The notes below the pieces were generated by a model. That model made no database searches and was not told the DNA's origin. It worked only from the letters and a program-made list of their open reading frames with translations. DNA of 64,000 nt, from positions 124,001 to 188,000 of the forward strand of contig CAJJCJ010000008.1 in the NCBI GenBank assembly GCA_905182645.1. The letters are read 5' to 3'. The position numbers were made by a program, and so were the translations under genes. The DNA comes from an uncultured Sulfitobacter sp. GTDB taxonomy: Bacteria > Pseudomonadota > Alphaproteobacteria > Rhodobacterales > Rhodobacteraceae. Below, one piece after another: positions 8,953 through 19,575 of the stretch. Numbering within the stretch: position 1 is the first letter of the stretch; each line of letters begins with the position of its first letter.

Positions 8953-9747
8953 ATGCCCGACGATATCCACTCTTCAGATGACGTAGGTAAGATCCCTACA
9001 AATCTGCGCCTATTAATGGTGCTAGAAGAGTTGTGTCGGGCAGGGGTCCCCACCACGCCTACAGAAGTTAACTCGATCCTTAAGCTGCCTAAGCCAACGG
9101 TGCACCGGCTGTTTCATACGCTTGAAAGCGAAGGGTTCGTGCAGCGCGACATCGATGGGCGTTCGTTTAGCCCGGGTGCGCGACTGCGGCGCCTATCGAT
9201 GGATGTACTTTCATCTCTGCGGATACGCACAGCAAGGCTCGCTGTTCTGAATGCGCTTGCCGAAGAGATTGGCGAAACCTGCAATATTGCGACCCCTGAC
9301 CGCGAAGCGATGATCTATCTTGACCGCGTTGAGACGAAGTGGCCGTTGCGTATTCAGCTACCGGTTGGCACCAAGGTTCCGTTTCATTGTACCGCATCTG
9401 GTAAGATGTATCTTTCATCATTCCGTCCGGCACATTTGCGAACCTATCTGGCGGCTACAAAATTACGACAGCTAACACCTGACACGATCACCGATCCAGT
9501 GCTTTTGGACGAAGAGCTGATGATGATCGCTGAACGGGGTTACGCCACCGACAACGAAGAATTCATGGAAGGCATGGTTGCGGTGGCTTTGCCTATACGC
9601 GATACGCACGACCGCCTTTTGGCGACACTGTCGATCCATGCGCCAACTCAGCGGATCAGTCTTGCTGAACTGACTGCCCATGTTCCGTTAATTGCAGACT
9701 CAGCGCAGCGTCTTATGGTGCTTCTTGGTGATGACGAAGATAGCTAA
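8953..9747 (+). CDS. IclR-family transcriptional regulator
   Basis: This 264-residue protein has an N-terminal winged helix (residues 15-75, with TTPTEVNSILKLPKPTVHRL as the helix-turn-helix) and a C-terminal IclR effector domain (about 95-260, with ATPDREAMIYLDRVETKWPL and FHCTASGKMYLS). It starts 15 bases after dctM, so it is probably the last gene of the TRAP operon and controls it through the palindrome at 5505. IclR proteins bind small metabolites and act as repressors or activators; the ligand here is probably the TRAP substrate or its oxidation product. Its last bases overlap the convergent gene on the right. Confidence 0.9.
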   Translation: MPDDIHSSDDVGKIPTNLRLLMVLEELCRAGVPTTPTEVNSILKLPKPTVHRLFHTLESEGFVQRDIDGRSFSPGARLRRLSMDVLSSLRIRTARLAVLNALAEEIGETCNIATPDREAMIYLDRVETKWPLRIQLPVGTKVPFHCTASGKMYLSSFRPAHLRTYLAATKLRQLTPDTITDPVLLDEELMMIAERGYATDNEEFMEGMVAVALPIRDTHDRLLATLSIHAPTQRISLAELTAHVPLIADSAQRLMVLLGDDEDS

Positions 9748-10163
9748 CGCGAAATGTCAAAACCAGCGGGGGCCAATGTGAACCCTGCAAAATCAAATCC
9801 CGGCGAAACAGTGCACCCCACAAGGGTCCAATCACCTGTGGTGCGGGCAGTTTGCCAGTGACCCGTCGGCACAATTAATTGGGGCAGAGCACCCGTCGCC
9901 AAGTTGGGGCCAAGTAAATGGTCCATCGCTGGGCCTGCATCTGTTGCGGCCATCGATAATATCAATGGCGCACCCGCGTAATAGTGCCAAATTTCCACAG
10001 CATCGACGTGGTGCCATTGGCTTGCCTCTCCGTCTTTCAGCAGAAAGTAAATACATGTCCCAAATGGACGGCCTACGTTCTCTGCCACCCATGTTTGACG
10101 GTAAAATCCGCCTTCTGGGTGGGGCGATAGGTTCAGCTGTGCGATGATGTCTTGTGCTGTCAT
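9744..10163 (-). CDS. Cupin-superfamily protein of the DUF985 family
   Basis: This 139-residue protein is all beta-strand in character, with LNLSPHPEGGFYRQTW near the N-terminus, QWHHVDAVEIWHYYAGAPL as the cupin metal-site-like strand and WQTARTTGDWTLVGCTVSPG near the end. These are hallmarks of the DUF985/YML079w-like cupins, whose function is not established. The start at 10163 was chosen because the family begins about here (TAQDIIAQLNLSPHPEG). An ATG at 10199 is also in frame, and no strong ribosome site distinguishes them. Its stop overlaps the stop of the IclR gene, and it diverges from the decayed oxidoreductase at 10211. Confidence 0.85.
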   Translation of the reverse strand: MTAQDIIAQLNLSPHPEGGFYRQTWVAENVGRPFGTCIYFLLKDGEASQWHHVDAVEIWHYYAGAPLILSMAATDAGPAMDHLLGPNLATGALPQLIVPTGHWQTARTTGDWTLVGCTVSPGFDFAGFTLAPAGFDISR

Positions 10164-10210
10164 AGTGTCAGTATATTCTAGCGGCTTGATTGACTGCAAG
10201 GAGCGAAAAC

Positions 10211-11286
10211 GTGGCTCAGAATATCGTCATCGTCGGGGCGGCATATCGGCGCAATGGCTGCCTATCATCTTGCAAAACAAGGTGCGCAAATAACCGTCGT
10301 GGACGCAGGTAATGCCCGTGCAACTGATGCATCTTTCGGCTGGATAAATTCGAGCTTTTTCGCCGATGACGCACATTTCAACCTACGCACCGAAGGAATT
10401 GCCGCCTACAAGCGTTTGGCCAAACCCTTGATGTGCCCGTCACCACCCAAGGCAGCCTCGTATGGGAAGGCGAAGGGGCTGTTTTTGATACCCAATTGGC
10501 CAAGCTCAATCGGCTTGGCGCTAATGTACAGGTCATTGGCCGTAAAGAATTCAGTGCATTGGAACCTGCTGTTGGGCAACCGCCCGAACGAGCGATGTTA
10601 TTCCCGTCAGAAAGCGCAGTTGATTGCAGCGCACTCATTGTGTTGCTTATGGCTGCGGCGTCTGCGTCTGGGGCACGTGTGCTGAGCGGGATTTCCGTAG
10701 ATGGTGTTACCAATATGGCGATCAGGTCACTGGGATCACGACTTCCATTGGTGCAATACCTGCCGATCAGGTGATCGTTGCAACGGGTGTTGGTACTGAG
10801 GCATTGCTCGCGCGCCTTGGGCTATCGCTCCCGATGCTAAAGCGACCGGGGTTGATGATGCGCACGCGGCCCATCGCACAGACCATCCGGCATATCCTTG
10901 CAAGCCCTTCGCAAGAACTGCGTCAACTACCTTGCGGGGCGATCCTTGCGCCTGTCTCCGCAGGACATCAGGGGGACACGTCATCCGAGATTACGACGCT
11001 GCCAAATGTCTTGGCAGATGCCGCGATCAACCGACTTCGGACGATGCTGCCTGACGCTGACTTGGAATGGGATCAAGTGATTCTTGCGGATCGCCCGATG
11101 CCACAAGACGGCATGCCAGCGGTTGGCGCATTGGGGCCAGCGGGTCTGTATGTGGCAACGATGCATTCAGGGATTACGCTTGGTGCGATCATGGGAGAGT
11201 TGATCGCAACCGAGGTGTTGGATAGGGCCAGCAACAAAAATACTGATTTATTAGCACCTTACAGGCCGCAACGCTTTGAGAAGTAG
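10211..11286 (+). pseudogene. FAD-dependent oxidoreductase (DadA/glycine oxidase-like), frameshifted
   Basis: GTG at 10211 follows AAGGAG and begins a protein of the DAO family, but the reading frame changes three times. Near 10240 two bases are lost in the GAGIIGA dinucleotide-binding motif. Near 10425 the frame moves from AAYKRLA to VPVTTQGSLVWEGEGAVFDT. Near 10715 it moves again to GDQVTGITTSIGAIPADQVI. The rest is well kept: DAGNARATDASFGWINSSFF, LSLPMLKRPGLMMRTRPIAQ and the C-terminal QDGMPAVGALGPAGLYVATM. The intact protein would be about 355 residues and would oxidise a small amino acid. High residue conservation with three lesions suggests recent inactivation. Confidence 0.88.
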
Positions 11287-11309
11287 GGCCGCCGTGATGG
11301 TAGCCCTAC
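11283..11309. terminator. Inverted repeat between convergent oxidoreductase relic and enolase
   Basis: GTAGGGC and GCCCTAC form a perfect 7-bp stem around a 13-base loop, overlapping the stop codon of the oxidoreductase relic and lying 10 bases beyond the enolase stop. There is no T tract on either side, so termination is plausible but not certain. Confidence 0.5.
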
Positions 11310-11318
11310 GTCTCTAAA

Positions 11319-12641
<1,323 letters not shown>

Positions 12642-12652
12642 TTAGCGTTGGG

Positions 12653-13537
12653 TCAGTGTTTAACCCGTTGTTGGCTTCGGCGCAAACTGGCTTCCCGTAA
12701 CAGCGTATAAATACCTGAAGCGACAATGATTGCAGCACCAATTAAGGTGTAATTATCAAGCGTTTCGTCAAAGACCAGCAGGCCCGCCAATAGTCCAAAA
12801 ACGATCCTCGTATAGCGGAACGGAGAGACGAACGAGATGTCGCCGATGCGCATGGCTGCAATGATGCAATATAGGCTTGGCACGCCTATTGCGATGGCCA
12901 AGATCCAAATACCAAAAACAGCAGTTGATGGTATAACTGGCGAAGCACCAGCCAAAGTGAGACCAACAGCGCCGGCTGGAATCGTTGCAAGAAAACCGAT
13001 GACTGACAGCTGAATTGTGCTGATTGACTGGGTGATTTGCCGCGTTGCTAAATCTCGCGCCGACATGGCAATGACGCCAACAACCGCCAAAAGTGCTATT
13101 GGGTCAAACGCTGACCCAAAGGGTCGAAGTACGATTAATACGCCGATTAAGCCGACCATAATCGCCATCCAGCGGCGCCAACCGACCGCCTCGCCAAAGA
13201 ATAATGCAGCGCCAAGCGTGACCATCAAGGGGCTTGCTTGAATGATTGTTGTGACCAGTGAAATGGGGACTAATGCCAATGCGCTGACAAACCCGAGTGC
13301 CGCAATACCTTCGCATACGGCCCTTACGCCAGATGCACCGCGCAACATCGACAACGACAGTGGGCTTTGCCCTAGGGCCAGCGCCCATACTGTAAATACC
13401 AGCGACCCACCAATGCCCAACATCATCAAAATCTGGCCAGACGGAAGATCAGAAGCCATGATTTTTATCAGGCTGTCCTCAATGGCAAAGCCAAGCATGG
13501 CAATGACCATCAAGATCGCGCCGCGCATGTTATCCAT
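12653..13537 (-). CDS. DMT-superfamily permease (EamA domains)
   Basis: This 294-residue inner-membrane protein has ten hydrophobic segments arranged as two EamA repeats, as in drug/metabolite exporters. LVTTIIQASPLMVTLGAALF ends the first repeat, and FVSPFRYTRIVFGLLAGLLV with FDETLDNYTLIGAAIIVASG forms the second. The C-terminal tail is basic and cytoplasmic. The ATG at 13537 overlaps the end of fur by eight bases, so the two are probably translated from one message and the permease may be iron- or manganese-responsive. A second ATG three codons later could be the start. The substrate is unknown. Confidence 0.9.
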   Translation of the reverse strand: MDNMRGAILMVIAMLGFAIEDSLIKIMASDLPSGQILMMLGIGGSLVFTVWALALGQSPLSLSMLRGASGVRAVCEGIAALGFVSALALVPISLVTTIIQASPLMVTLGAALFFGEAVGWRRWMAIMVGLIGVLIVLRPFGSAFDPIALLAVVGVIAMSARDLATRQITQSISTIQLSVIGFLATIPAGAVGLTLAGASPVIPSTAVFGIWILAIAIGVPSLYCIIAAMRIGDISFVSPFRYTRIVFGLLAGLLVFDETLDNYTLIGAAIIVASGIYTLLREASLRRSQQRVKH

Positions 13538-13955
13538 TCGGTTTGACCTTAATAGGCACGCCGTAAAGCTCCAATCGGTGCCCCATAAGCCGGTAACCCA
13601 ATTTGGCTGCTATCTTTTCTTGCAAGGCTTCGATGTCGGTATCTATGAACTCAATGACCTCGCCTGAATTCACGTCGATCAAGTGGTCATGATGGTTGCG
13701 ATCCGAGGTTTCATACCGCGCACGCCCGTCGCCGAATTCATGCTTTTCCAGAATTCCGGCTTCTTCGAACAATTTGACAGTTCGGTAAACCGTGGCCAAT
13801 GAAATACGCGAATCAGCGGCAGAGGCACGATTGTACAGCTCTTCTACATCGGGATGATCTGTCGTTGCCTCAAGTACATCCGCAATTGTTCGGCGTTGGT
13901 CGGTCATGCGTAGCCCGTGGGCCTCGCACCGCGACATGATTGTAGATTTGGACAT
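13530..13955 (-). CDS. fur: Fur-family metal-responsive regulator (Fur/Mur type)
   Basis: This 141-residue protein has an N-terminal winged helix (CEAHGLRMTDQRRTIADVLE, with recognition helix region SRISLATVYRTVKLFEEAGI) and a C-terminal dimer domain with the regulatory metal ligands in ETSDRNHHDHLIDVNSGEVI. The CxxC structural zinc pair found in enterobacterial Fur is absent, as is usual in the alphaproteobacterial Fur/Mur branch, where the metal can be manganese. The start at 13955 (MSKSTIMSRCEAHG) fits the family; an upstream in-frame ATG at 14009 is less likely. A short palindrome, GAATATTATTC, at 13974-13984 just upstream may be part of the promoter or an autoregulatory site. Confidence 0.92.
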   Translation of the reverse strand: MSKSTIMSRCEAHGLRMTDQRRTIADVLEATTDHPDVEELYNRASAADSRISLATVYRTVKLFEEAGILEKHEFGDGRARYETSDRNHHDHLIDVNSGEVIEFIDTDIEALQEKIAAKLGYRLMGHRLELYGVPIKVKPNG

Positions 13956-14021
13956 GGCAAGCGCCCCCGAATTGAATATTATTCTTCGTTTAAGGTGGGG
14001 CTGCGTCAATGGCCAGCCCTG

Positions 14022-15282
14022 TTACATCAGTTCTGGTGCACGCCCGACACGTTCGGCCAGTCGTGCGACTGTTAAACCCTGCAAAATGATAGAGAAAATA
14101 ACTACGAAATAGGTGGCTGTCAGGATAATTGGTTTCAACTCACCGTCTGGTAAAGACAGCGCCAATGCAACCGAAATTCCGCCCTTTAGGCCACCCCATG
14201 TCATAATCGGAATAACGCCCTTGCTGAACGCGCGGAATGGTTTGAGCATTAGGATTGGGACTGCAACGGCCGCGAGCCGGGCCACAAGAGCCAGCGCAAT
14301 CGCGGCAACTCCGGCGACGAGGTAGTCAAAGTCAAAGGCAACGGCAAAGACTTCGACGCCGATCATTAGGAACAAAACCGCGTTCAGGATTTCATCAATT
14401 AATTTCCAGAATGCATCAACATTCCGACGCGATTTCTTTGGACATGCCGTATTTTGCGCCGACATCGCCAATTAGCAAACCAGCGCAGACCGCCATGATG
14501 GGGGCTGATACCTGCAGGTAAACAGCCAACTCATAGCCGCCAAACGCAAGGCCAAGCGTGATTAAGACCTCAAGCGAATAATCGTCGATGCGGCGCATTA
14601 CGCGGAATGTCAGCCAGCCAGCCAGCCAGCCAAGCACAAGTCCTAGCACCGCACCACCAAGCGCCTCTTGCACAAACAGTTGCGCCGGGCCGGACAGGCC
14701 GCCGCCGTGCGCATCACCGTGTGGGAACGCAATCCCGATAAGCACAAGGAACACCACATAGCTAACGCCGTCATTAAACAGGCTTTCTCCTGCAATTTTT
14801 GTTTCAAGCGACTTTTCAAGGTCGGCTTCGCGCAATAAACCAAGCACGGCAACCGGATCAGTGGGCGATATTAGCGCGCCAAATAGCAGTGCAATCAGCA
14901 ATGGCATGCCCGTCAGCCACGAAAACCCGATTCCAACGATGACGGTGGATAGGCCGATTCCGATGGTCGCCATCAGCATGACGACAACCCATTCGCGCCT
15001 TAGATCCGATAATTTGACGTGCAATGCCCCTGCAAACAGCAGCAAACCCAACATGCCTTCAAGCAAGGCCTCTGAGAATTAGATGTCAAGAACGGTGGAC
15101 CTGACGGCCCCCGCGACGCCAAAGTTGGGAAAAACATAGTCGAACATCAATACGGCGAACGATGCCAGTAGCGCCACAATCAGAATACCGATGGATGGGG
15201 GCAGGCGCAGGAACAAATAATTGATCGCCCCAAACGCACCCGCGAGCACAATCAATAGCGACGCGATTTGCAGAATTGTCAT
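14022..15282 (-). pseudogene. Cation:proton antiporter (CPA1/NhaP type), broken
   Basis: The minus strand encodes a CPA1-type Na+/H+ antiporter in three pieces. The first (15282 to 15080) begins MTILQIASLLIVLAGAFGAI. It ends at an in-frame TAA (15077-15079) after TVLDI, where related proteins continue directly into FSEALLEGMLGLLLFAGALH in the same frame. The second piece carries the core FGALISPTDPVAVLGLLREA and GESLFNDGVSYVVFLVLIGI, with the conserved ND pair. Near 14440 one base is gained or lost, and the third piece (NVDAFWKLIDEILNAVLFLM to RVGRAPELM) completes the protein. The intact protein would be about 415 residues with 12-13 membrane helices. One nonsense codon and one frameshift indicate inactivation. 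Confidence 0.9.
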
Positions 15283-15337
15283 TTGGGGTGGTTCTTGATC
15301 TGTTTTGATCAAACCTATCACGAGAAAACAGAGGCGG

Positions 15338-16117
15338 CTAGGAGCGCCAGCGCGGCGCCGCAATCCATGTGCCGCCCAGCGGCCGAAGGGTGGCCCCAGC
15401 CCGTACTTTAAAGCGTGTTAAACCTGGATTGTTCACGCTGTCGACCGTGCCCAGATCCAACCAAGCCAGGTTGCGTTTTGTAAAGTTCTGGATGGCTTCA
15501 TGCAGCAATAACTGATGGGCATTATGTTTGCGTCCATCGGTATCGGTCCAGCCTAGTTGATAGGTGACGGTATTGCCATGTTGGAGGAAAATCATGCCTG
15601 CGACGGGGGTGTTGTTTAAATATGCAATACTGATGTGCGCACTTTTACTGGGCCAAGGCTGAATAACGTCGTGCGGTAAAGCTCTGGATTTTTGCAATTT
15701 TTGTTGTGATAAATCAGCGTACAAAAGCCATTGATCTTTGGCAGCGTTAAATGCGCGGTGGCATGAAGTAAGTGGACCACGCTGGGCGTTATGCAGGGCA
15801 TTGTACCATTTCACATGCGATCCGACTGTGCTTCGAAGGTCAATTTTGGCTACTGTTGCTGGGGTCATAATCTGGAGAAAATGCGCCCTGCGAAGCGCCA
15901 ACTCCGCTCCGACGTCAGGGGTTATTAGGCAGATACGGTGGCCCGCCTTTTGCCTGATTTTGGTGAAGTCGACGTCAGGACCAATGCGCGTGGCGGCCGC
16001 AATTGGTCCGCGGGTTATCCAATGCACGCCCGACGTAACATCACAATGTGCGGACACGTCCATTGCGCAAAGTACGCTCGTATATTGTGGCGATTGTTGA
16101 AAGGCACATCGGGGCAT
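15338..16117 (-). CDS. GNAT/FemAB-like acyltransferase
   Basis: This 259-residue protein has the layout of FemAB-related acetyltransferases (Acetyltransf_6 class). An N-terminal half has FQQSPQYTSVLCAM and VHWITRGPIAAATRIGPDV. The C-terminal GNAT-like core has AHISIAYLNNTPVAGMIFLQ, TYQLGWTDTDGRKHNAHQLL and LAWLDLGTVDSVNNPGLTRF. In related proteins this core transfers an acyl or aminoacyl group to a sugar, peptide or polyamine; the substrate here is unknown. The start at 16117 is chosen because FQQSP is the usual N-terminal block of the family. It lies just upstream of the broken antiporter on the same strand and appears intact. Confidence 0.8.
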   Translation of the reverse strand: MPRCAFQQSPQYTSVLCAMDVSAHCDVTSGVHWITRGPIAAATRIGPDVDFTKIRQKAGHRICLITPDVGAELALRRAHFLQIMTPATVAKIDLRSTVGSHVKWYNALHNAQRGPLTSCHRAFNAAKDQWLLYADLSQQKLQKSRALPHDVIQPWPSKSAHISIAYLNNTPVAGMIFLQHGNTVTYQLGWTDTDGRKHNAHQLLLHEAIQNFTKRNLAWLDLGTVDSVNNPGLTRFKVRAGATLRPLGGTWIAAPRWRS

Positions 16118-16188
16118 GCCTATCGTTAAACAATTGGAAACCTAACGTGTGGTTAATGGCAGGATGAAATAATCAACAACACGTAACT

Positions 16189-16295
16189 ATGCCCCGCCAC
16201 CGCAGCCCACCATTTTGGGGGCTGCGATCTTTGCCGCGGTGGTGTCATTCCTAATTGGGGTCGTCTTGATCCTGATGGACTTGCTGTTGTTTTAG
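16189..16295 (+). pseudogene. Small single-span membrane protein, apparently frameshifted
   Basis: One plus-strand frame reads PPPQPTILGAAIFAAVVSFL followed by IGVVLILMDLLLF and a stop at 16293-16295. This is a clean transmembrane helix, but the frame has no start codon. ATG 16189 is one base out of frame; removing one C from the CCCC run right after it gives a complete 33-residue peptide. It overlaps the 3' end of tyrS on the other strand. Either a base was inserted or the match is chance; no family is recognised. Confidence 0.35.
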
Positions 16296-17545
16296 CCCAA
16301 CTGAACAAGCGCATGGCGCTTCTTGCCGGCACTCAACTTCACCGGTATTGCCAGCATCTCTGCCGTTACCAACATACCCGTATCTGTCAATGGAGTATCG
16401 TTCATGCGTGCACCATTGTCGGCAATCAAGCGCTTGGCTTCTTTGCCGCTGTTCGCAAGGCCCGCTTTTACAAAGATTTGCACGATCGACATGCCATCAC
16501 CAAGGTCATTGGTATTCAGGGTAAACGTGTCGGTAAATCGTCACCAATACCGCCTTTTTCGAACACTTCGCGTGCTGTGGCTTCAGCTGTTTTGGCAGCC
16601 TTTGCGCCATGCAGTAGGGTCGTGACCTCGTTGGCAAGAATGATCTTGGCTGCGTTGATGTCTGATCCTTTCAACGCGCCCAAGCGGTTGCATTCGTCGA
16701 CTGGCATCTCTGTGTAAAGCTTCAGGAATTTTCCGGTGTCAGCATCCGTGGTGTTGCGCCAGAACTGCCAAAATTCGTAGGGGCTGACAAGTTCGGCATC
16801 AAGCCAAACAGCACCAGCGGCAGACTTGCCCATCTTTTTGCCGTCAGATGTTGTCAGCAACGGGGACGTCAGCCCGTAGATTTCTTTGTTCAACACGCGA
16901 CGCGTCAGGTCGATCCCGTTGACAATATTGCCCCACTGATCGGACCCACCAAGCTGCAACAGACAGCCGTAACGACGGTTAAGCTCCATGAAATCATAGG
17001 CTTGCAAGATCATGTAGTTGAATTCTAGGAATGACAGCGACTGTTCGCGATCAAGGCGCGATTTCACACTTTCAAACGCCAGCATCCGGTTGATCGAAAA
17101 ATGCCGGCCGATATCGCGCAAAAAATCGAGATAGTTGAGGTTGTCCAACCATTCGGCGTTATTAAGCATCAACGCGCCATTTGGCGCGTCGTCATAGGTC
17201 ATGTAGGCGGAAAACACGCGTTTGATCCCCGCGATGTTTTCGTCGATCTTTTCGAGCCGTGAGCAGCGGGCGTTCATCGGCGCGAAACGATGGATCACCG
17301 ACCTTTGTCGTCCCACCGCCCATCAAGGTAATAGGCTTGTGCCCAGTCTTTTGCAGCCAACGCAGCATCATGATCTGGATCAATGATCCGACGTGCAATG
17401 AGGTCGCGGTGGCGTCAAAGCCGATATACGCTGGCACCACACCTTTTGCGAAGGCTTCATCCAGACCTTGGTAGTCAGTGCAGTCGGCCAAAAAGCCACG
17501 TTCGATCATCACAGACATAAATTCGGATTTTGGGTGGTACGTCAT
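16292..17545 (-). pseudogene. tyrS: Tyrosyl-tRNA synthetase, two frameshifts
   Basis: TyrRS attaches tyrosine to tRNA-Tyr and is normally essential. The gene is in three frames. 17545 to about 17260 gives [20 protein letters not shown] with the HIGH-like motif in [13 protein letters not shown] and the tyrosine-pocket [13 protein letters not shown]. An extra base (ACGGCTCGAAAAG, about 17262) shifts to the next frame, which holds [40 protein letters not shown] and the KMGKS loop. Near 16527 two extra bases shift to the last frame, with the S4-like RNA-binding end ([20 protein letters not shown]). All motifs are conserved and the full length would be about 415 residues. The lesions may be very recent, or sequence errors; a second TyrRS elsewhere is the alternative. 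Confidence 0.88.
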
Positions 17546-17618
17546 CGCTTTTTTCCCTGCACAAATATTGTCCCAACCTATAAACGCATACCAAGCCTAA
17601 GGGAAAGCGGATGTTTTG

Positions 17619-18752
17619 ATGCTTAAGAAAACTGGAACGATTGCGGCATTGGGGGCAATGTCGGGCACATCATTGGATGGTGTCGATGCCGCAATGGTGC
17701 ACACCGACGGCCATGTCATCACGGGGTTTGGGGAAACGGCTTACCGTCCTTATTCAACGTCCGAGGTCGCGCTGCTGAAGGCCGCGTTGGGCCAATGGCC
17801 AAATGACAATCTGGCCAGTACCGCCGAGCTGATTGAAACGGTGCACGCGCAGTTATTGTCAGGGTTTGATGGTGCAGACGTCATCGGTTTTCATGGTCAG
17901 ACGTTGGCTCATGACCCAGAAAATGCCCGCACGCATCAATGCGGAGATGGCCAAGTTTTGGCTGACGTGCTGAATGTGCCTGTCGTTTGGGACTTTCGCA
18001 GTGCTGATATGACATTGGGCGGGCAGGGCGCACCTTTGGCCCCGTTTTATCATTTTGCGTTGGCCAAATGGATGAAGGCGGAGGCGCCAATCGCATTTCT
18101 TAACCTTGGCGGTGTTGGCAACCTGACTTGGATTGACCCTGCAAAAACTGTGCCGGAGTCTTTGGGTGCGTTGCTTGCGTTTGATACGGGTCCGGCGAAT
18201 GCGCCGATCAACGACTTGATGATGCAAAGACTTGACCAATCGTTTGATGATGATGGCGCTATGGCTGCGGGGGGCGCAGTTGATGAACAGATAATTGCAG
18301 ATTTTCTGACCCATCCGCATTTCAGCCGGATGCCACCAAAGTCGTTGGACCGTGATGCGTTTTCAGGTCTGTCCTTGGCCGCATCAAAGCTGGCGACCGC
18401 AGACGCTGCGGCGACATTGACAGCTGCGGTTGCGATTAGTGTGTCGCAAGCCATGAGCTTTTGCCCGACGGCACCAACAAAAGTGCTGGTCACGGGGGGC
18501 GGGCGAAAGAACCCGACTTTGATGAAGATGCTCGCGGCCGGATTGGACATGCGTGTCGGTCCAGTCGAGGACGCAGGCCTTGATGGTGATATGTTAGAAG
18601 CCCAAGCATTTGCCTATTTGGCCGTGCGCGTCGCACGGGGTTTACCTACGTCATGCGAAGGAACCACGGGTGTGCGCGCAGCCGTTTCCGGTGGCACAAT
18701 TAGCCGCCCATTCAGACCTGTTGCCACCAACAACCTGACACTAAAGTTATAG
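17619..18752 (+). CDS. anmK: Anhydro-N-acetylmuramic acid kinase
   Basis: AnmK phosphorylates and opens 1,6-anhydro-MurNAc released from cell-wall turnover, giving MurNAc-6-phosphate for recycling. The 377-residue length is typical. Seen are the ATP-phosphate motif [16 protein letters not shown] at the N-terminus, [20 protein letters not shown] with the substrate-binding region, [20 protein letters not shown], the conserved [14 protein letters not shown], and [14 protein letters not shown]. The start is ATG 17619; a TTG one codon earlier is also in frame. It is divergent from tyrS, as in many alphaproteobacteria, with 73 bases between the starts, and convergent with the next gene. Confidence 0.95.
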   Translation: MLKKTGTIAALGAMSGTSLDGVDAAMVHTDGHVITGFGETAYRPYSTSEVALLKAALGQWPNDNLASTAELIETVHAQLLSGFDGADVIGFHGQTLAHDPENARTHQCGDGQVLADVLNVPVVWDFRSADMTLGGQGAPLAPFYHFALAKWMKAEAPIAFLNLGGVGNLTWIDPAKTVPESLGALLAFDTGPANAPINDLMMQRLDQSFDDDGAMAAGGAVDEQIIADFLTHPHFSRMPPKSLDRDAFSGLSLAASKLATADAAATLTAAVAISVSQAMSFCPTAPTKVLVTGGGRKNPTLMKMLAAGLDMRVGPVEDAGLDGDMLEAQAFAYLAVRVARGLPTSCEGTTGVRAAVSGGTISRPFRPVATNNLTLKL

Positions 18753-18754
18753 CG

Positions 18755-19564
18755 TTACGCGAGCATGGCATCCACATCTGCACCGGGCATTGCAACAGAA
18801 AGCGCTGTGAAATCGCCGCTTTCCAGCATTGCACGTCCCGCATCAAAGATCGCCTGATGCGTCACTCGCGCCAATGCTGACCCGAGCGATAGCCGCGCTG
18901 CACCGGCTTGCGCAAACTCTGCCAAACTATGTTTAGCAAAGGGACCCGCGACTAAGACATTTACAGGCTTGTCAGTCGCCGCACAAATGCGCGCAATATC
19001 CGCCATCGAAGGGGGCATCGGAGCGTAAAGACAATCAACACCGACCGCGTCGAATGCCTGCAATCGGCGTATGGCCTCATTGGTGTCATACGCCCCCACC
19101 ATAATGCCGTCCGCCCGCGCGGTCAGCACAAAATCGCGTCCAACGGCACGGGCCGCTGATGCCGCCGCTTTCATGCGTTCGACGGCAAGATCAAAATCAT
19201 AAGATGTTCTGCCGGGAAATTGGATGTCTTCGATACAAATACCAGCGAGGCCCGTTTCTGCGGACAATCGGACCGTATCTGCACATGTGTCAGGATCATC
19301 GCCAAAACCGTTTTCAAAATCACCTTGGACCGGCAGCGGCGTCGCCGCACAAATATCTTGCGCATGTGCCAATGCTTCGTCGCGACTGACCGTGCCGCCA
19401 TCTGGCCGCCCGAGCGTAAATGCGTGTGCCGCTGATGACGTGGCCAAGGCCTTTGCCCCCATACGTGCCATCATCTTCGCCGACCCAGCATCCCAGACAT
19501 TGCCAAGAATAAATGGGTCACCTTTGACGTGCAGCGCACGGAATGTTTCGCCGATCCGTGCCAT
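18755..19564 (-). CDS. Isocitrate lyase/PEP mutase-family enzyme
   Basis: This 269-residue TIM barrel belongs to the PEP mutase/isocitrate lyase superfamily. Visible are FILGNVWDAGSAKMMARMGA, the ATSSAAHAFTLGRPDGG loop, PLPVQGDFENGFGDDPDTCA with metal-binding acidic residues, GICIEDIQF and FVLTARADG. The KKCGH active-site loop of true isocitrate lyase is absent and the protein is short, so it is not the glyoxylate-cycle enzyme. Members of this short group cleave or hydrolyse 2-oxo or 2-hydroxy acids such as oxaloacetate; the substrate here is unknown. It is the last gene after the aminotransferase on the same strand (11 bases apart) and is probably co-transcribed with it. Confidence 0.88.
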   Translation of the reverse strand: MARIGETFRALHVKGDPFILGNVWDAGSAKMMARMGAKALATSSAAHAFTLGRPDGGTVSRDEALAHAQDICAATPLPVQGDFENGFGDDPDTCADTVRLSAETGLAGICIEDIQFPGRTSYDFDLAVERMKAAASAARAVGRDFVLTARADGIMVGAYDTNEAIRRLQAFDAVGVDCLYAPMPPSMADIARICAATDKPVNVLVAGPFAKHSLAEFAQAGAARLSLGSALARVTHQAIFDAGRAMLESGDFTALSVAMPGADVDAMLA

Positions 19565-19575
19565 TGTCTATCCCT

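Noticed and set aside
17859..18320. 153-codon minus-strand ORF inside anmK
   Set aside because: It is antisense to a well-conserved gene, has biased composition and no family features; a shadow frame.
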